This document shows, piece by piece, positions 7,456 through 15,597 of a stretch of DNA of 64,000 nucleotides. The notes under the pieces were generated by a model. The model saw only the letters and a list, made by a program, of their open reading frames with translations. It was not told the DNA's origin and ran no database searches. This DNA comes from Porphyrobacter sp. ULC335 (GTDB lineage Bacteria; Pseudomonadota; Alphaproteobacteria; Sphingomonadales; Sphingomonadaceae). Numbering within the stretch: position 1 is the stretch's first letter; each line of letters starts with the position of its first letter. Made by a program: the position numbers and the translations under genes. The stretch lies in the NCBI RefSeq assembly GCF_025917005.1, contig NZ_CP078091.1, positions 2,976,001-3,040,000 on the forward strand, given 5' to 3'.

Positions 7456-7812
7456 TTACTGCCGGAAAGCGAGCCACGCCACCCCTGCCAGAACAGGCAG
7501 CCCGGCAAGGTCGACCTGCGCGATCTTGCCCAAGGGAGCAGGCGATCCGGCCTTCCAGTACAGAACGAGGAAGCTCACCATGCTGATGCCCACGACCAGC
7601 ACCGCAAGCCGTCGCCCCTCCGGCACGAAGGCCGCGAAGATGCAGGCAACGAAGACGGCGACAAACAGCCCCGCGCGGTGATGCATCAGCAGGAACAGCG
7701 GGTTGTCCGGCTGGAGCCGGTAGAGCGTGGTGAGCTTCTCGGGCTGGAAGAACGCCAAGGCCGGCATGGCGTGGATCGCGGCGAGAATCAGCCAGAGGAT
7801 AAGTTGCATCAT
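7456..7812 (-). CDS. small four-helix membrane protein
   Basis: A 118-residue hydrophobic protein with about four membrane segments: residues 2-21 (N-terminal), about 43-64, about 69-87 and about 98-116. It contains no cysteine and no clear cofactor site; MHHRAGLF (43-50) has a His pair. Two ATG codons in tandem (7812 and 7809) could start it, and no ribosome-binding sequence is obvious upstream. The start region is a 17-nt palindrome, noted separately. It leads the hydroxyacid dehydrogenase gene. Family unknown. Confidence 0.65.
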   Translation of the reverse strand: MMQLILWLILAAIHAMPALAFFQPEKLTTLYRLQPDNPLFLLMHHRAGLFVAVFVACIFAAFVPEGRRLAVLVVGISMVSFLVLYWKAGSPAPLGKIAQVDLAGLPVLAGVAWLAFRQ

Positions 7813-7818
7813 GCAACT
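7802..7818. repeat. 17-nt palindrome over the start codon
   Basis: AGTTGCAT-C-ATGCAACT is a perfect 8-bp dyad with a 1-nt centre, and the two candidate ATG codons of the membrane-protein gene lie in its middle. As RNA it could form a 6-bp stem with the AUG in the loop; as DNA it could be an operator. Confidence 0.5.
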
Positions 7819-7911
7819 GGTTTAGCGTTGTTGCCCTGCCCTGTCCAGATCGTCTGCCCGGACTCCGAGCCAGGGCCCCGCTACCTTGAGGACGCGCAAA
7901 GAAAAGCGGGA

Positions 7912-7930
7912 CCCCGGGTCAAGCCCGGGG
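7912..7930. repeat. GC-rich hairpin downstream of cysS
   Basis: CCCCGGG (7912-7918) and CCCGGGG (7924-7930) form a 7-bp stem with a TCAAG loop, 8 nt past the cysS stop. It is both a REP-like repeat and a plausible transcription stop, although no T-run follows. Confidence 0.5.
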
Positions 7931-7938
7931 AGACGGGA

Positions 7939-9384
7939 TTATTCGCCAAGCCTCCACTCCCAGCCGAGCGGATCGCCATCCATCACCTCAACTCCTTGGG
8001 CTGCGAGTTCGTCACGGATCGCGTCCGAGGCGGCGAAGTCCTTGGCGGCGCGCGCTTCCTTGCGGCGGGCGAGCGCGGCTTCGATTTCGGCCTCGGTGAT
8101 GGTGGCGGTCTTGGGCCGGATGCGCAGGTCGGCGCGGGTGAGCGTTTCAAGATTGAGGCCCAGCAATTCATCACACAGGAAAATGGCGGCAAGTCGGTCC
8201 GACGCGTAGCCCTTCCCTTCAGAAAGAAGCTGAGCATTCTCTAAAACACGTGGCGTATTGAGATCATTGGATATTGCTTCGTCGATCTGACGGATAGTCA
8301 TATCGCCGGTGCCCGGTGGCTCTGCCTCCGCTCTGGCACGCAACCGTTCAATCTGCATCACCATCCGCTTCAACCGCGTCAGCGCCGCGCCGAGGCCTTC
8401 CCAGCTGAACTCCAGCTCAGACCGATAATGCGCCTGCAAGCACATCAGCCGGTACGCCAGCGGGTGATACCCCTTGTCGATCAGCAATTGCAGCCGCAGG
8501 AACTCGCCGCTCGATTTCGACATCTTCCCCGATCGTTCGACGAGGAAGTTGTTGTGCATCCAGATCCGCGCGCCCGAATTCCTCGGATCATCGAGGCCAT
8601 TCGTGCAGCAATGCGCCTGGTTCTGCGCAATCTCGTTGGGGTGGTGGATTTCGCGATGGTCGATCCCGCCGGTGTGGATGTCGAAGGGGAAACCCAGCAC
8701 CTCGCCGCTCATCACCGAGCATTCGAGATGCCAGCCCGGAGCGCCCTTGCCCCACGGCGAATCCCATTCCATCTGGCGCGTCTCGCCAGCCGGCGTCTTG
8801 CGCCAGATCGCGAAGTCGGCGGCGTTGCGCTTGCCCTCGACCGCCTCGATGCGGCCCTCACCATCATCGGTCACAGCGCGCGCCAAACGCCCGTAATCCG
8901 CCACAGTGGAAACGTCGAAATAGAGCCCGCTCTCCAGCTCATAGCAGTGCTTGTCCGCAATGCCCTTGGCGAATTCTATCATCTGCGGGACGTAGTCGGT
9001 CGCGACCGTCCACTGCGCGGGCTGGCGGATGTTGAGCGCCTTCACATCGGCCCAATAGGCCTGCTTGTAATGCTCGGCGATGTCCCAGATGGACTGCGCG
9101 CGCTCGGCCGCCATCTTCTCCATCTTGTCCTCGCCTGCGTCGGCATCATCGGTCAGGTGGCCCACATCGGTGATGTTGATCACGTGGGTGAGCTTCAGCC
9201 CCTTCCAGCTCAGCGTGCGCCCCAGCACATCGGCGAAGACATAGGCGCGCATGTTGCCGATGTGCGGGTAATTGTAGACCGTTGGCCCGCAAGTATAGAC
9301 GCGCGCCTCGCCCGGGTGGACGGGCTCGAACACCTCGGCTTGGCGGGTGAGCGAGTTGAACAGTTTCAAAGGCGCGTCAGTCAT
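7939..9384 (-). CDS. cysS: cysteine--tRNA ligase
   Basis: A 481-residue class I aminoacyl-tRNA synthetase that charges tRNA-Cys. It has the HIGH-type motif HIGN at 41-44, the KMSKS motif at 287-291 (SGKMSKSSGEF), and zinc ligands Cys32 (TCGPTVYNY), Cys222 (WHLECSVM) and the HHPNE segment near 247-251. FDIHTGGIDHREIHHPNE is diagnostic of CysRS. Length is normal. The gene stands alone between palindromic repeats on each side. Confidence 0.98.
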   Translation of the reverse strand: MTDAPLKLFNSLTRQAEVFEPVHPGEARVYTCGPTVYNYPHIGNMRAYVFADVLGRTLSWKGLKLTHVINITDVGHLTDDADAGEDKMEKMAAERAQSIWDIAEHYKQAYWADVKALNIRQPAQWTVATDYVPQMIEFAKGIADKHCYELESGLYFDVSTVADYGRLARAVTDDGEGRIEAVEGKRNAADFAIWRKTPAGETRQMEWDSPWGKGAPGWHLECSVMSGEVLGFPFDIHTGGIDHREIHHPNEIAQNQAHCCTNGLDDPRNSGARIWMHNNFLVERSGKMSKSSGEFLRLQLLIDKGYHPLAYRLMCLQAHYRSELEFSWEGLGAALTRLKRMVMQIERLRARAEAEPPGTGDMTIRQIDEAISNDLNTPRVLENAQLLSEGKGYASDRLAAIFLCDELLGLNLETLTRADLRIRPKTATITEAEIEAALARRKEARAAKDFAASDAIRDELAAQGVEVMDGDPLGWEWRLGE

Positions 9385-9407
9385 GGGCGGGGCCTTTGCC
9401 CTATTCC

Positions 9408-9487
9408 GTCATCCCGGCGCAAGCCGGGATCGCTCGCGGCGAAGGTGGCACCTTGGGCCAGCGACCCCGGCTTCCGCCGGGGTGACG
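9408..9487. repeat. facing pair of GTCATCCCGGC-type palindromes
   Basis: Two REP-like palindromes face each other between cysS and the nitroreductase gene: ATCCCGGC (9411-9418) with GCCGGGAT (9423-9430), and ACCCCGGC (9464-9471) with GCCGGGGT (9476-9483). Flanking GTC/GAC bases extend the symmetry so the 80-nt unit is an inverted pair. It belongs to the same repeat class as the GIY-YIG brackets. Confidence 0.65.
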
Positions 9488-9494
9488 CGAAACG

Positions 9495-10154
9495 TCAGAA
9501 CCCGATGAACTTCACGTGTTCCTCCAGCGGCACGCGCTGGCGCTCGAAATTGTTGAGCGGCGCGTCGGGATCGCGGTAGCCGATCGCCATGCCGCAGAAG
9601 AACATGTAGCGTTCGTGATCAAGGCCGAGGAAGTCGCGGATCGTGTTCGCGAAGATCGCCATGTATTCCTGGAAACAGCTGTCCAGCCCTTCCTCGCGCA
9701 GCAGCAGGGCGATGGTTTGCAGCCACATGCCGACGTCCGACCACTGCGGCTCCTTCATCAGGCGCGGGAAATAGACGAACAGCACCGCGGGCGCATCGAA
9801 GCTGGTGGTGTTGCGCGCCATCGCGGCCATGCGCCCCGCACCGTCGTCGCGGGCGATGCCCATCGCGCCGAACATGCCTGCCGAGACCGCATCGAGCCGC
9901 TTCTTGTAGGCTTCCTCGGTGCCCGGCGCGGCCCAGTCATACTCGGCGGCCTTGGGTCCCTCGGCGATCATCTTGGCCTGCAAGTCCTTCAGCGGCTGGC
10001 CGGTGACAATGCTCGCTTCCCACGGCTGGTAGTTGCAGCCCGAAGCCGCCCAGCGCGCCTTGTCCATCACGCGGGTGAGGGTTTCCAAATCAACCGGCTT
10101 GTCGAGAAAGTTGCGGATCGAGCGGCGGGTGGTGACGGCTTCGGTGACGTTCAT
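9495..10154 (-). CDS. nitroreductase family protein
   Basis: A 219-residue FMN-dependent NAD(P)H oxidoreductase. It opens MNVTEAVTTRRSIRNFLDKPVD, where the RRSIRNF motif contacts FMN phosphate, and has WAASGCNYQPWE near residues 35-46 and a C-terminal FFCGMAIGYRDPDAPLN segment, both family hallmarks. Such enzymes reduce nitroaromatics, quinones or enones; the physiological substrate is not evident. It appears monocistronic, with REP-like repeats downstream. Confidence 0.9.
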   Translation of the reverse strand: MNVTEAVTTRRSIRNFLDKPVDLETLTRVMDKARWAASGCNYQPWEASIVTGQPLKDLQAKMIAEGPKAAEYDWAAPGTEEAYKKRLDAVSAGMFGAMGIARDDGAGRMAAMARNTTSFDAPAVLFVYFPRLMKEPQWSDVGMWLQTIALLLREEGLDSCFQEYMAIFANTIRDFLGLDHERYMFFCGMAIGYRDPDAPLNNFERQRVPLEEHVKFIGF

Positions 10155-10251
10155 TTGCGTAACTTTCTGATCAATCCATGTCTGGGCGCACCTTCGCGGT
10201 GATCCCCGCCACGGCAGGCCGAATTGGCGTGGTCTTCAGCCTGAAAGAGAG

Positions 10252-10282
10252 GGGCCGCAAGCGACAAAATCGCCAGCGGCCC
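10252..10282 (-). terminator. hairpin after the DUF2846 gene
   Basis: GGGCCGC (10252-10258) pairs with GCGGCCC (10276-10282), with an inner GCGA/TCGC extension. Read on the minus strand it lies 30 nt beyond the DUF2846 stop and is followed by CCTCTCTTTC, a weak pyrimidine tract. It is plausibly an intrinsic terminator. Confidence 0.5.
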
Positions 10283-10312
10283 ACAATTTATCTTTATGCG
10301 GAGCGCGCCGCG

Positions 10313-10807
10313 TCAGGGATAGTTCGTCGCCTTGACCGCTTCGGACATGTCCTCGGCATCGACCAGCTTGGGGTTCTTGTGCTTGGCGCGGAACTCGGTC
10401 TCGGTGCTGGGCGCGATGTCGGCGCGGCCAGACATGAAGCCGGTCTTAATCTTGCAGCGGACGAACTGGGTCTCACCTTCCTCGATTTCGAGGGTAATGG
10501 CATCTTTGGTTTCCAGCGACTTGACGGTGAAGCTGCGCGGGCCCGGGTCCGAGACGAGGATGAAATACTTGCCCGACCCCAGCGAGCTGAGCTTGTCCTC
10601 GGCCCCAACATCGAAGACCGCGCAGCCCAGGGCTGCGCCGCTGATGCCGCCGGTGCGGTAGAACAGAATTTGCCCCTTGCCGGGCGGCGGCGGCGGGATC
10701 TTGAGTTCGCCTTCGGCCTTTTCCTCGGCGAAAGCGGCGGGCGCCATGGCGGTCAGCGCAATCGGCGCGGTAGCGGCGATCATGGCAGCAGCAAGCAGTT
10801 TCTTCAC
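10313..10807 (-). CDS. exported DUF2846 domain protein
   Basis: A 164-residue exported protein: the N-terminus MKKLLAAAMIAATAPIALTA with cleavage near AFA-EE is a clear signal peptide, followed by a proline-rich stretch (KIPPPPPGKGQ) and the GKGQILFYRTGG motif that opens the DUF2846 domain. No catalytic residues are known for this family. The start codon is GTG, overlapping the preceding stop as GTGA, so it is translationally coupled to the upstream periplasmic-protein gene. The two probably act together at the envelope. Function unknown. Confidence 0.8.
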   Translation of the reverse strand: MKKLLAAAMIAATAPIALTAMAPAAFAEEKAEGELKIPPPPPGKGQILFYRTGGISGAALGCAVFDVGAEDKLSSLGSGKYFILVSDPGPRSFTVKSLETKDAITLEIEEGETQFVRCKIKTGFMSGRADIAPSTETEFRAKHKNPKLVDAEDMSEAVKATNYP

Positions 10808-11439
10808 GGTAGTTCCTCCCTGTTTTCAACCTGTGGTTCAGCACTCTCAGCCGGCACGGCCTCGGCCGGCGCGGGGCGCTCGAATAGTTCGTCGTTGCGG
10901 GTCTTGGCGTTGGCAATAGTGCCCGGCATGACATTGGTGTTCCCGCCGCCGATAAAGAAACCGATCGGTCCGGCGATGGCGGTGGTCATGCTGGAGACAC
11001 CGGTGTTATCCTGCCCCTTGCCGAGCGAGGTTTCGCCCGCCTCCATGAAGCGGAAACTGCGCAGCTCGATCCGGCGGCCGTTGAGATCGAGATAACGCGC
11101 GGCCAGCACCAGTTCGCCCGCAGCCCCGGCAAGTCCGGCCTTCTTGGCGTGGACGACCTCGCCCTGCCCTGTGATCCCGGCGGGCAGCACCTCGACCCCT
11201 TCGACAGACACTGCCTGCGCCAGGCGGATCGGGAAAGTCTCCCCCGTCTGGCTGATCTTGGAGCCCAGCTCCTTGTCGATCGCGATGATAAGCGGCGTTG
11301 TCCTGGGCAGAAGCAGGCCTTCAGGCTGCACAGCGACCTCGGCCGCGGGCGTTTCGGCAACCGCTTCGACGGCCGCAGCTTCCGGTTCCGTGGTGGACAC
11401 GGCAGGCTGCATAAACAGCACGAAAATCGATGAAATCAA
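10804..11439 (-). CDS. hypothetical envelope protein
   Basis: A 211-residue protein with a short hydrophobic start (MISSIFVLFMQPAVS), an Ala/Glu/Val-rich linker to about residue 40, and a compact domain with LLLPRTTPLIIAIDKELGSK and ARYLDLNGRRIELRSF. A glycine-rich hydrophobic segment follows (TTAIAGPIGFFIGGGNTNV), and the tail is acidic. TPL.......LGSK plus a conserved GQGEV turn suggests a beta-rich periplasmic fold, but I do not recognise a family. It is coupled to the DUF2846 gene by a 4-nt overlap. Confidence 0.65.
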   Translation of the reverse strand: MISSIFVLFMQPAVSTTEPEAAAVEAVAETPAAEVAVQPEGLLLPRTTPLIIAIDKELGSKISQTGETFPIRLAQAVSVEGVEVLPAGITGQGEVVHAKKAGLAGAAGELVLAARYLDLNGRRIELRSFRFMEAGETSLGKGQDNTGVSSMTTAIAGPIGFFIGGGNTNVMPGTIANAKTRNDELFERPAPAEAVPAESAEPQVENREELP

Positions 11440-11551
11440 GCGACCCGCCCCTAAAACTTGCTTGAGCGCGACACATTCCGCAAGCTGCGGTTTCGGTCAA
11501 CCGATTTTCAGGTGCCCCTGATCGAATTTTGGCAGACGTTGCCGCCGAAGT

Positions 11552-13390
11552 TCAGCGCTTCCCGCCACCCTTCTCATCTTCAAACAACTCCGCGAGCTGC
11601 TCCATGATCGTCCCGCCGAGTTGCTCGACGTCCATGATCGTCACCGCGCGGCGATAATAGCGCGTCACATCGTGGCCGATGCCGATGGCGACCAGCTGGA
11701 CGGGGGAGACCTTCTCGATCCACTCGATCACGCTGCGCAGGTGCGCCTCGAGATAGCCCGCCGAGTTCACCGACAGCGTCGAATCGTCCACCGGCGCGCC
11801 GTCGGAAATCACCATCAGGATGCGGCGTTCTTCGGGGCGGTAGAGCAGGCGGCTGTGCGCCCAGATCAGCGCCTCGCCGTCGATGTTTTCCTTGAGCAGG
11901 CCTTCGCGCATCATCAGGCCGAGATTGCGGCGCGCACGGCGCCACGGTTCGTCGGCCTGCTTGTAGATGATATGCCTGAGATCGTTGAGGCGGCCCGGGT
12001 TCTGCGGCTTGCCATCGGCGAGCCAGGCCTCGCGGCTCTGCCCGCCCTTCCATGCGCGGGTGGTGAAGCCGAGGATCTCGGTCTTCACGCCGCAGCGTTC
12101 CAGCGTGCGCGCGAGAATGTCGGCGCTGATCGCAGCAATGCTGATCGGCCGTCCGCGCATCGAGCCTGAATTGTCGATCAGCAGGGTGACGACCGTGTCC
12201 TTGAACTCGACATCGCGTTCGACCTTGTAGCTCAAGGCCGTGCCGGGCGAGATGATCACGCGGGCGAGGCGCGCGGCATCGAGCACGCCTTCCTCCATGT
12301 CGAAATCCCAGCTGCGGTTCTGCTGCGCCATAAGCCGCCGCTGGAGCCGGTTGGCAAGGCGCGTCACCACGCCCTGCAATCCGGTCAGCTGGCTATCGAG
12401 ATAGGCGCGCAGCCGGTCGAGTTCTTCGGCATCGCACAGATCGGGCGCCGCGACTTCCTCATCGAACTTCGTGGTGAAGGCCTTGTAGTCGACGCTGGCG
12501 GGCACTTCGGCCTGCGGGCGGTTGGGGCGTACGGGGGCGTTGGAGGCGTCGCCTTCCTCGCCCGGTTCGCCTTCGGACATGTCGCTATCGGTCTCGGCGT
12601 CGGAGGATTGCTCGCCGTCACCCTCGCCTTCGGCCATTTCGCCGGCCATTTCGGCGGACTGCGGATCGCCCTCGCCCTGATTGTCGTCCTCGCCCTGATC
12701 ATCGTCGCTGGGCGCGTCGTCATCATCGGCGTCGTCGGTGTCGCTCTGGTCGGGGTTATCGGTCGGGCGGGTCAGATCGAGTTCGCGCAGCATGTCGAGC
12801 GCGAGCTTCTGGAACGCCTCCTGATCGGCGAGCTTTTCCGCCAGCGCGCCGAAATCCTTACCGACTTTCTCTTCAAGGAAATCGCGCACCAGCTCGATCC
12901 CGCCCTGCGCCTTGGCGGGGATAGCCTCCCCCGTCAGCGCCTCGCGCACCAACAGGGCGAGCGCGGTTTGGAGCGGCACTTCGGAAGAGTTCTGCGCGCG
13001 CACGATCTTGTCGCCTGCGGTGCGCATTTCGGTCGCCGCGTCGAGATTGGCTCGGATCCCGCCAAAGCGGTTCGCGCCCAGCGCCTCGTACCGCACCTGC
13101 TCGATCGCGTCGTAACAGGCGCGCGCGATCGGTTCAGGCGGGGCAGACTTGGCGTGCAGCGCGGCATTGTGGTGGCGCAGCTTCAGCGCGAACGAATCCG
13201 CAAAGCCCCGCGCTTCGGTCACCTGATCGGCGGGAAGATCGCGCCCCGGCAGCGGCACGCGGAAACGGTTGCCCGCCGCACCCGGCACATCCGCGCTCCA
13301 CGCAACCTCGACCTCCGCATCGCGCGCAATCGCCCGCGACGCGCCGGTGAGCGCCTGTTTGAACAGATCGAGCGGGGACTGGTCGGCCAT
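11552..13390 (-). CDS. cobT: cobaltochelatase subunit CobT
   Basis: A 612-residue protein matching CobT, the VWA-containing partner of the AAA+ subunit CobS in the aerobic cobaltochelatase that inserts cobalt into hydrogenobyrinic acid a,c-diamide. The N-terminal domain (to about 210) is followed by a very acidic Asp/Glu/Ser-rich linker (about 215-300) and a C-terminal VWA domain with the MIDAS motif [11 protein letters not shown]. Length and layout are typical. No cobS or cobN gene lies beside it: fsa is upstream and envelope genes are downstream, so its partners must be elsewhere. Confidence 0.92.
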   Translation of the reverse strand: MADQSPLDLFKQALTGASRAIARDAEVEVAWSADVPGAAGNRFRVPLPGRDLPADQVTEARGFADSFALKLRHHNAALHAKSAPPEPIARACYDAIEQVRYEALGANRFGGIRANLDAATEMRTAGDKIVRAQNSSEVPLQTALALLVREALTGEAIPAKAQGGIELVRDFLEEKVGKDFGALAEKLADQEAFQKLALDMLRELDLTRPTDNPDQSDTDDADDDDAPSDDDQGEDDNQGEGDPQSAEMAGEMAEGEGDGEQSSDAETDSDMSEGEPGEEGDASNAPVRPNRPQAEVPASVDYKAFTTKFDEEVAAPDLCDAEELDRLRAYLDSQLTGLQGVVTRLANRLQRRLMAQQNRSWDFDMEEGVLDAARLARVIISPGTALSYKVERDVEFKDTVVTLLIDNSGSMRGRPISIAAISADILARTLERCGVKTEILGFTTRAWKGGQSREAWLADGKPQNPGRLNDLRHIIYKQADEPWRRARRNLGLMMREGLLKENIDGEALIWAHSRLLYRPEERRILMVISDGAPVDDSTLSVNSAGYLEAHLRSVIEWIEKVSPVQLVAIGIGHDVTRYYRRAVTIMDVEQLGGTIMEQLAELFEDEKGGGKR

Positions 13391-13457
13391 TATCCGTTTT
13401 CTTTAGCAACTAAGATGACAAGCGAAAGCCGCAAAAACGTCAGGCCAGTGCGGAGCG

Positions 13458-14111
13458 TCAGAGGATGCTCTGCCCGGTCTTGGCCCAATCGGCCATGAAG
13501 CCTTCGATGCCCTTGTCGGTGAGTACGTGCTTGAAAAGGTCGTGGATGACCTTGGGCGGCGCGGTCATCACGTCGGCACCGATCTTCGCAGCCTGCAGCA
13601 CGTGGGTGGTGTGGCGCACGCTGGCGACAAGGATTTCAGTGGCGAAATTGTAGTTGTCGTAGATCAGGCGGATGTCCTCGATCAGGTCCATCCCGTCAAA
13701 GCCGTTATCATCATGCCGCCCGACGAAAGGCGAAATGAAGCTCGCCCCCGCCTTGGCCGCCAGCAGCGCCTGATTGGCCGAGAAGCACAACGTGACATTG
13801 ACCATCGTGCCTTCGCTGGTCAGCGCCTTGCAGGTCTTCAGACCATCCACCGTCAGCGGCACCTTGATGCAGACATTGTCCGCGATTCTGCGCAGGACTT
13901 CGGCCTCTTTCATCATGGTCGCGTGGTCGAGCGCGACCACTTCGGCGCTGACCGGACCATCGACGAGCGCGCAGATTTCCTTGGTCACTTCCATGAAATC
14001 TCGCCCCGACTTGGCGATCAGCGAGGGGTTGGTGGTCACCCCGTCGAGCAGGCCGGTGGCGGCGAGTTCGCGGATCGGTTCGATCTCGGCGGTGTCGACG
14101 AAGAATTTCAT
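13458..14111 (-). CDS. fsa: fructose-6-phosphate aldolase / short transaldolase
   Basis: A 217-residue single-barrel transaldolase-family enzyme. The Schiff-base lysine is Lys83 in CIKVPLT, with Asp6 (FFVDTAEI) and the [14 protein letters not shown] signature at 26-39. Small enzymes of this type act either as fructose-6-phosphate aldolase or as transaldolase of the pentose phosphate pathway; sequence alone does not separate these. It lies upstream of cobT in the same direction and close to priA, an association I recall from other alphaproteobacteria. Confidence 0.9.
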   Translation of the reverse strand: MKFFVDTAEIEPIRELAATGLLDGVTTNPSLIAKSGRDFMEVTKEICALVDGPVSAEVVALDHATMMKEAEVLRRIADNVCIKVPLTVDGLKTCKALTSEGTMVNVTLCFSANQALLAAKAGASFISPFVGRHDDNGFDGMDLIEDIRLIYDNYNFATEILVASVRHTTHVLQAAKIGADVMTAPPKVIHDLFKHVLTDKGIEGFMADWAKTGQSIL

Positions 14112-14170
14112 GGGTTCACTCCAGTAGAAATACGATAGCCAGCACCATGCGGCGGGCCTAGGTGGCGGGC

Positions 14171-14830
14171 ATGAATCGGATGCCTTTGCGAATTGCGACG
14201 CTGCTTGCCGCCACGCTGGCAGCTTGGCAACCGTCGAAAGCGCAAGCCGGGGAAGAAGACACGCAATTCTGGCTCAACGCCATTGCCACCGGCAAGATCG
14301 GCGAGGACACCACACTCACCATCGATGCCACGCAAAGGTGGCGCGGCGCGGACGAAGTGGGTGCCGATCAGCAGACCATCCGCGTCGCTCTCGACCAGCA
14401 AGTTGCCGATCGAACCCGCATCGGCGGCGGGATCATGCTGTTCGACACGGCCGGGCTGACCGAAATCCGCACCCACCAGCAAGTCACGTTCACACTTGGC
14501 CGGGTGGAAGCGCGCACCCGCCTGGAAGAGCGCTTCTTCGACGGTGCTGACCGGATGGAGCTGCGCCTGCGCCAGCGTGTCACCTACAATCAACCGCTGG
14601 CAAAAGATTGGCGCGCGGTGGCCGGTGTCGAATGGCTCGGCATCGTCCAGTCGCGCAGCCGCGACGAAGGAACCTCGACCGAACAGTGGCGGTTCCAGAC
14701 GAGCCTTGTCCACCGCGTCAACGAACGACTGGATGTCGGCGCGATCTACTGGATGGTGGTCTTCCCGCGCGGCGATCAGCCGGCACGCACCAGCCATATT
14801 CCGCAGGCGGTGATAACCTACCGCTTCTAG
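14171..14830 (+). CDS. exported DUF2490 family protein
   Basis: A 219-residue protein with a signal peptide ending near [10 protein letters not shown], then a beta-strand-rich chain with many alternating hydrophobic and charged stretches (for example [24 protein letters not shown]) and a terminal Phe in VITYRF. The DUF2490 family is predicted to form a small outer-membrane barrel, and the C-terminal aromatic residue agrees. The ATG at 14171 follows AGGTGG by 5 nt; a GTG at 14162 is also possible. It is convergent with the DUF4197 gene. Function unknown. Confidence 0.8.
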   Translation: MNRMPLRIATLLAATLAAWQPSKAQAGEEDTQFWLNAIATGKIGEDTTLTIDATQRWRGADEVGADQQTIRVALDQQVADRTRIGGGIMLFDTAGLTEIRTHQQVTFTLGRVEARTRLEERFFDGADRMELRLRQRVTYNQPLAKDWRAVAGVEWLGIVQSRSRDEGTSTEQWRFQTSLVHRVNERLDVGAIYWMVVFPRGDQPARTSHIPQAVITYRF

Positions 14831-14843
14831 TTCTGGCTGCCCG

Positions 14844-15542
14844 CTAGACCCGGCTGCCCAGCCCGAACACGCCGATCAGCATCGGATCGCGCGTCGCCTC
14901 GGGGTTGGCGCGGATGGCGGCTTCCTCGCGCGCGATTTCGCCCCAGATGGCGTCATCGACCTCGCGGCCCAGCCGGTCGGCCACGCCGGAAACATCGACC
15001 CCGGTCAATGCCGACAGCGCCTGCCCGACCAGCGGATCGCGGCTGACACGGATCGCCTCGCCCAGTTCGGGCACGACCGCATCGAGCAGCGCGGTGCCGA
15101 CTTCCGCGCGCAGGTAGCTGCTCGCCGCATCCGGACCGCCGCGCACAAGCGCAATCGCATTCTCGAAGCCGATGATCTGGATCGCATCGGTCACCACCGG
15201 CGCAGCGCGGAAGCTGGCATCGATGGCGAAACCGGCAAAGCGTTCTTCCAGCCGCTCCTTGAACAGCTGCGAAGTGAGGACGCGTGACAGCACATCGCCG
15301 CGCGCACCCAGCACACTATCGAGCCCGATGCGCGCCACCTGCTCGTCCCAGAAACCGCCCGGCTCGGTCAGGCGTGCAAAGGCGTTTTCGGAAGCGAGCA
15401 GCAGCAGGCGGCGCACGGCCTCGACCATGGAAAAGCCTCCGCCCATGCTGGCGCATCCGGGCAGCAACAACAGCGCGCCTGCCCCCGCTGCTCCGGCCAA
15501 CAGGCTGCGGCGGGTCGATAGGGTGGTGACAATTGCGGTCAT
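14844..15542 (-). CDS. DUF4197 family lipoprotein-like protein
   Basis: A protein of about 232 residues with a twin-arginine-like start (STRRSLLAGAAGAGALLLLPGCASMGG) in which LLPGC is a lipobox. The helical body carries the DUF4197 pattern: GLDSVLGARGDVLSRVLTSQLFKERLEE, then VVPELGEAIRVSRDPLVGQAL. The function is unknown; it is presumably anchored in the envelope. I use the ATG at 15542, with GGAG 9 nt upstream; another at 15557 would add five residues. It is divergent from priA, only 55 nt away. Confidence 0.8.
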   Translation of the reverse strand: MTAIVTTLSTRRSLLAGAAGAGALLLLPGCASMGGGFSMVEAVRRLLLLASENAFARLTEPGGFWDEQVARIGLDSVLGARGDVLSRVLTSQLFKERLEERFAGFAIDASFRAAPVVTDAIQIIGFENAIALVRGGPDAASSYLRAEVGTALLDAVVPELGEAIRVSRDPLVGQALSALTGVDVSGVADRLGREVDDAIWGEIAREEAAIRANPEATRDPMLIGVFGLGSRV

Positions 15543-15597
15543 TTGTCGGGTCTCCATGCTTGCCCTTGCCCTATGCCGATCTCCATATAACCCCAAC

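Noticed and set aside
15172..15597. N-terminal extension of priA
   Set aside because: The added residues lie antisense to the DUF4197 gene; homology begins at the ATG at 15598.
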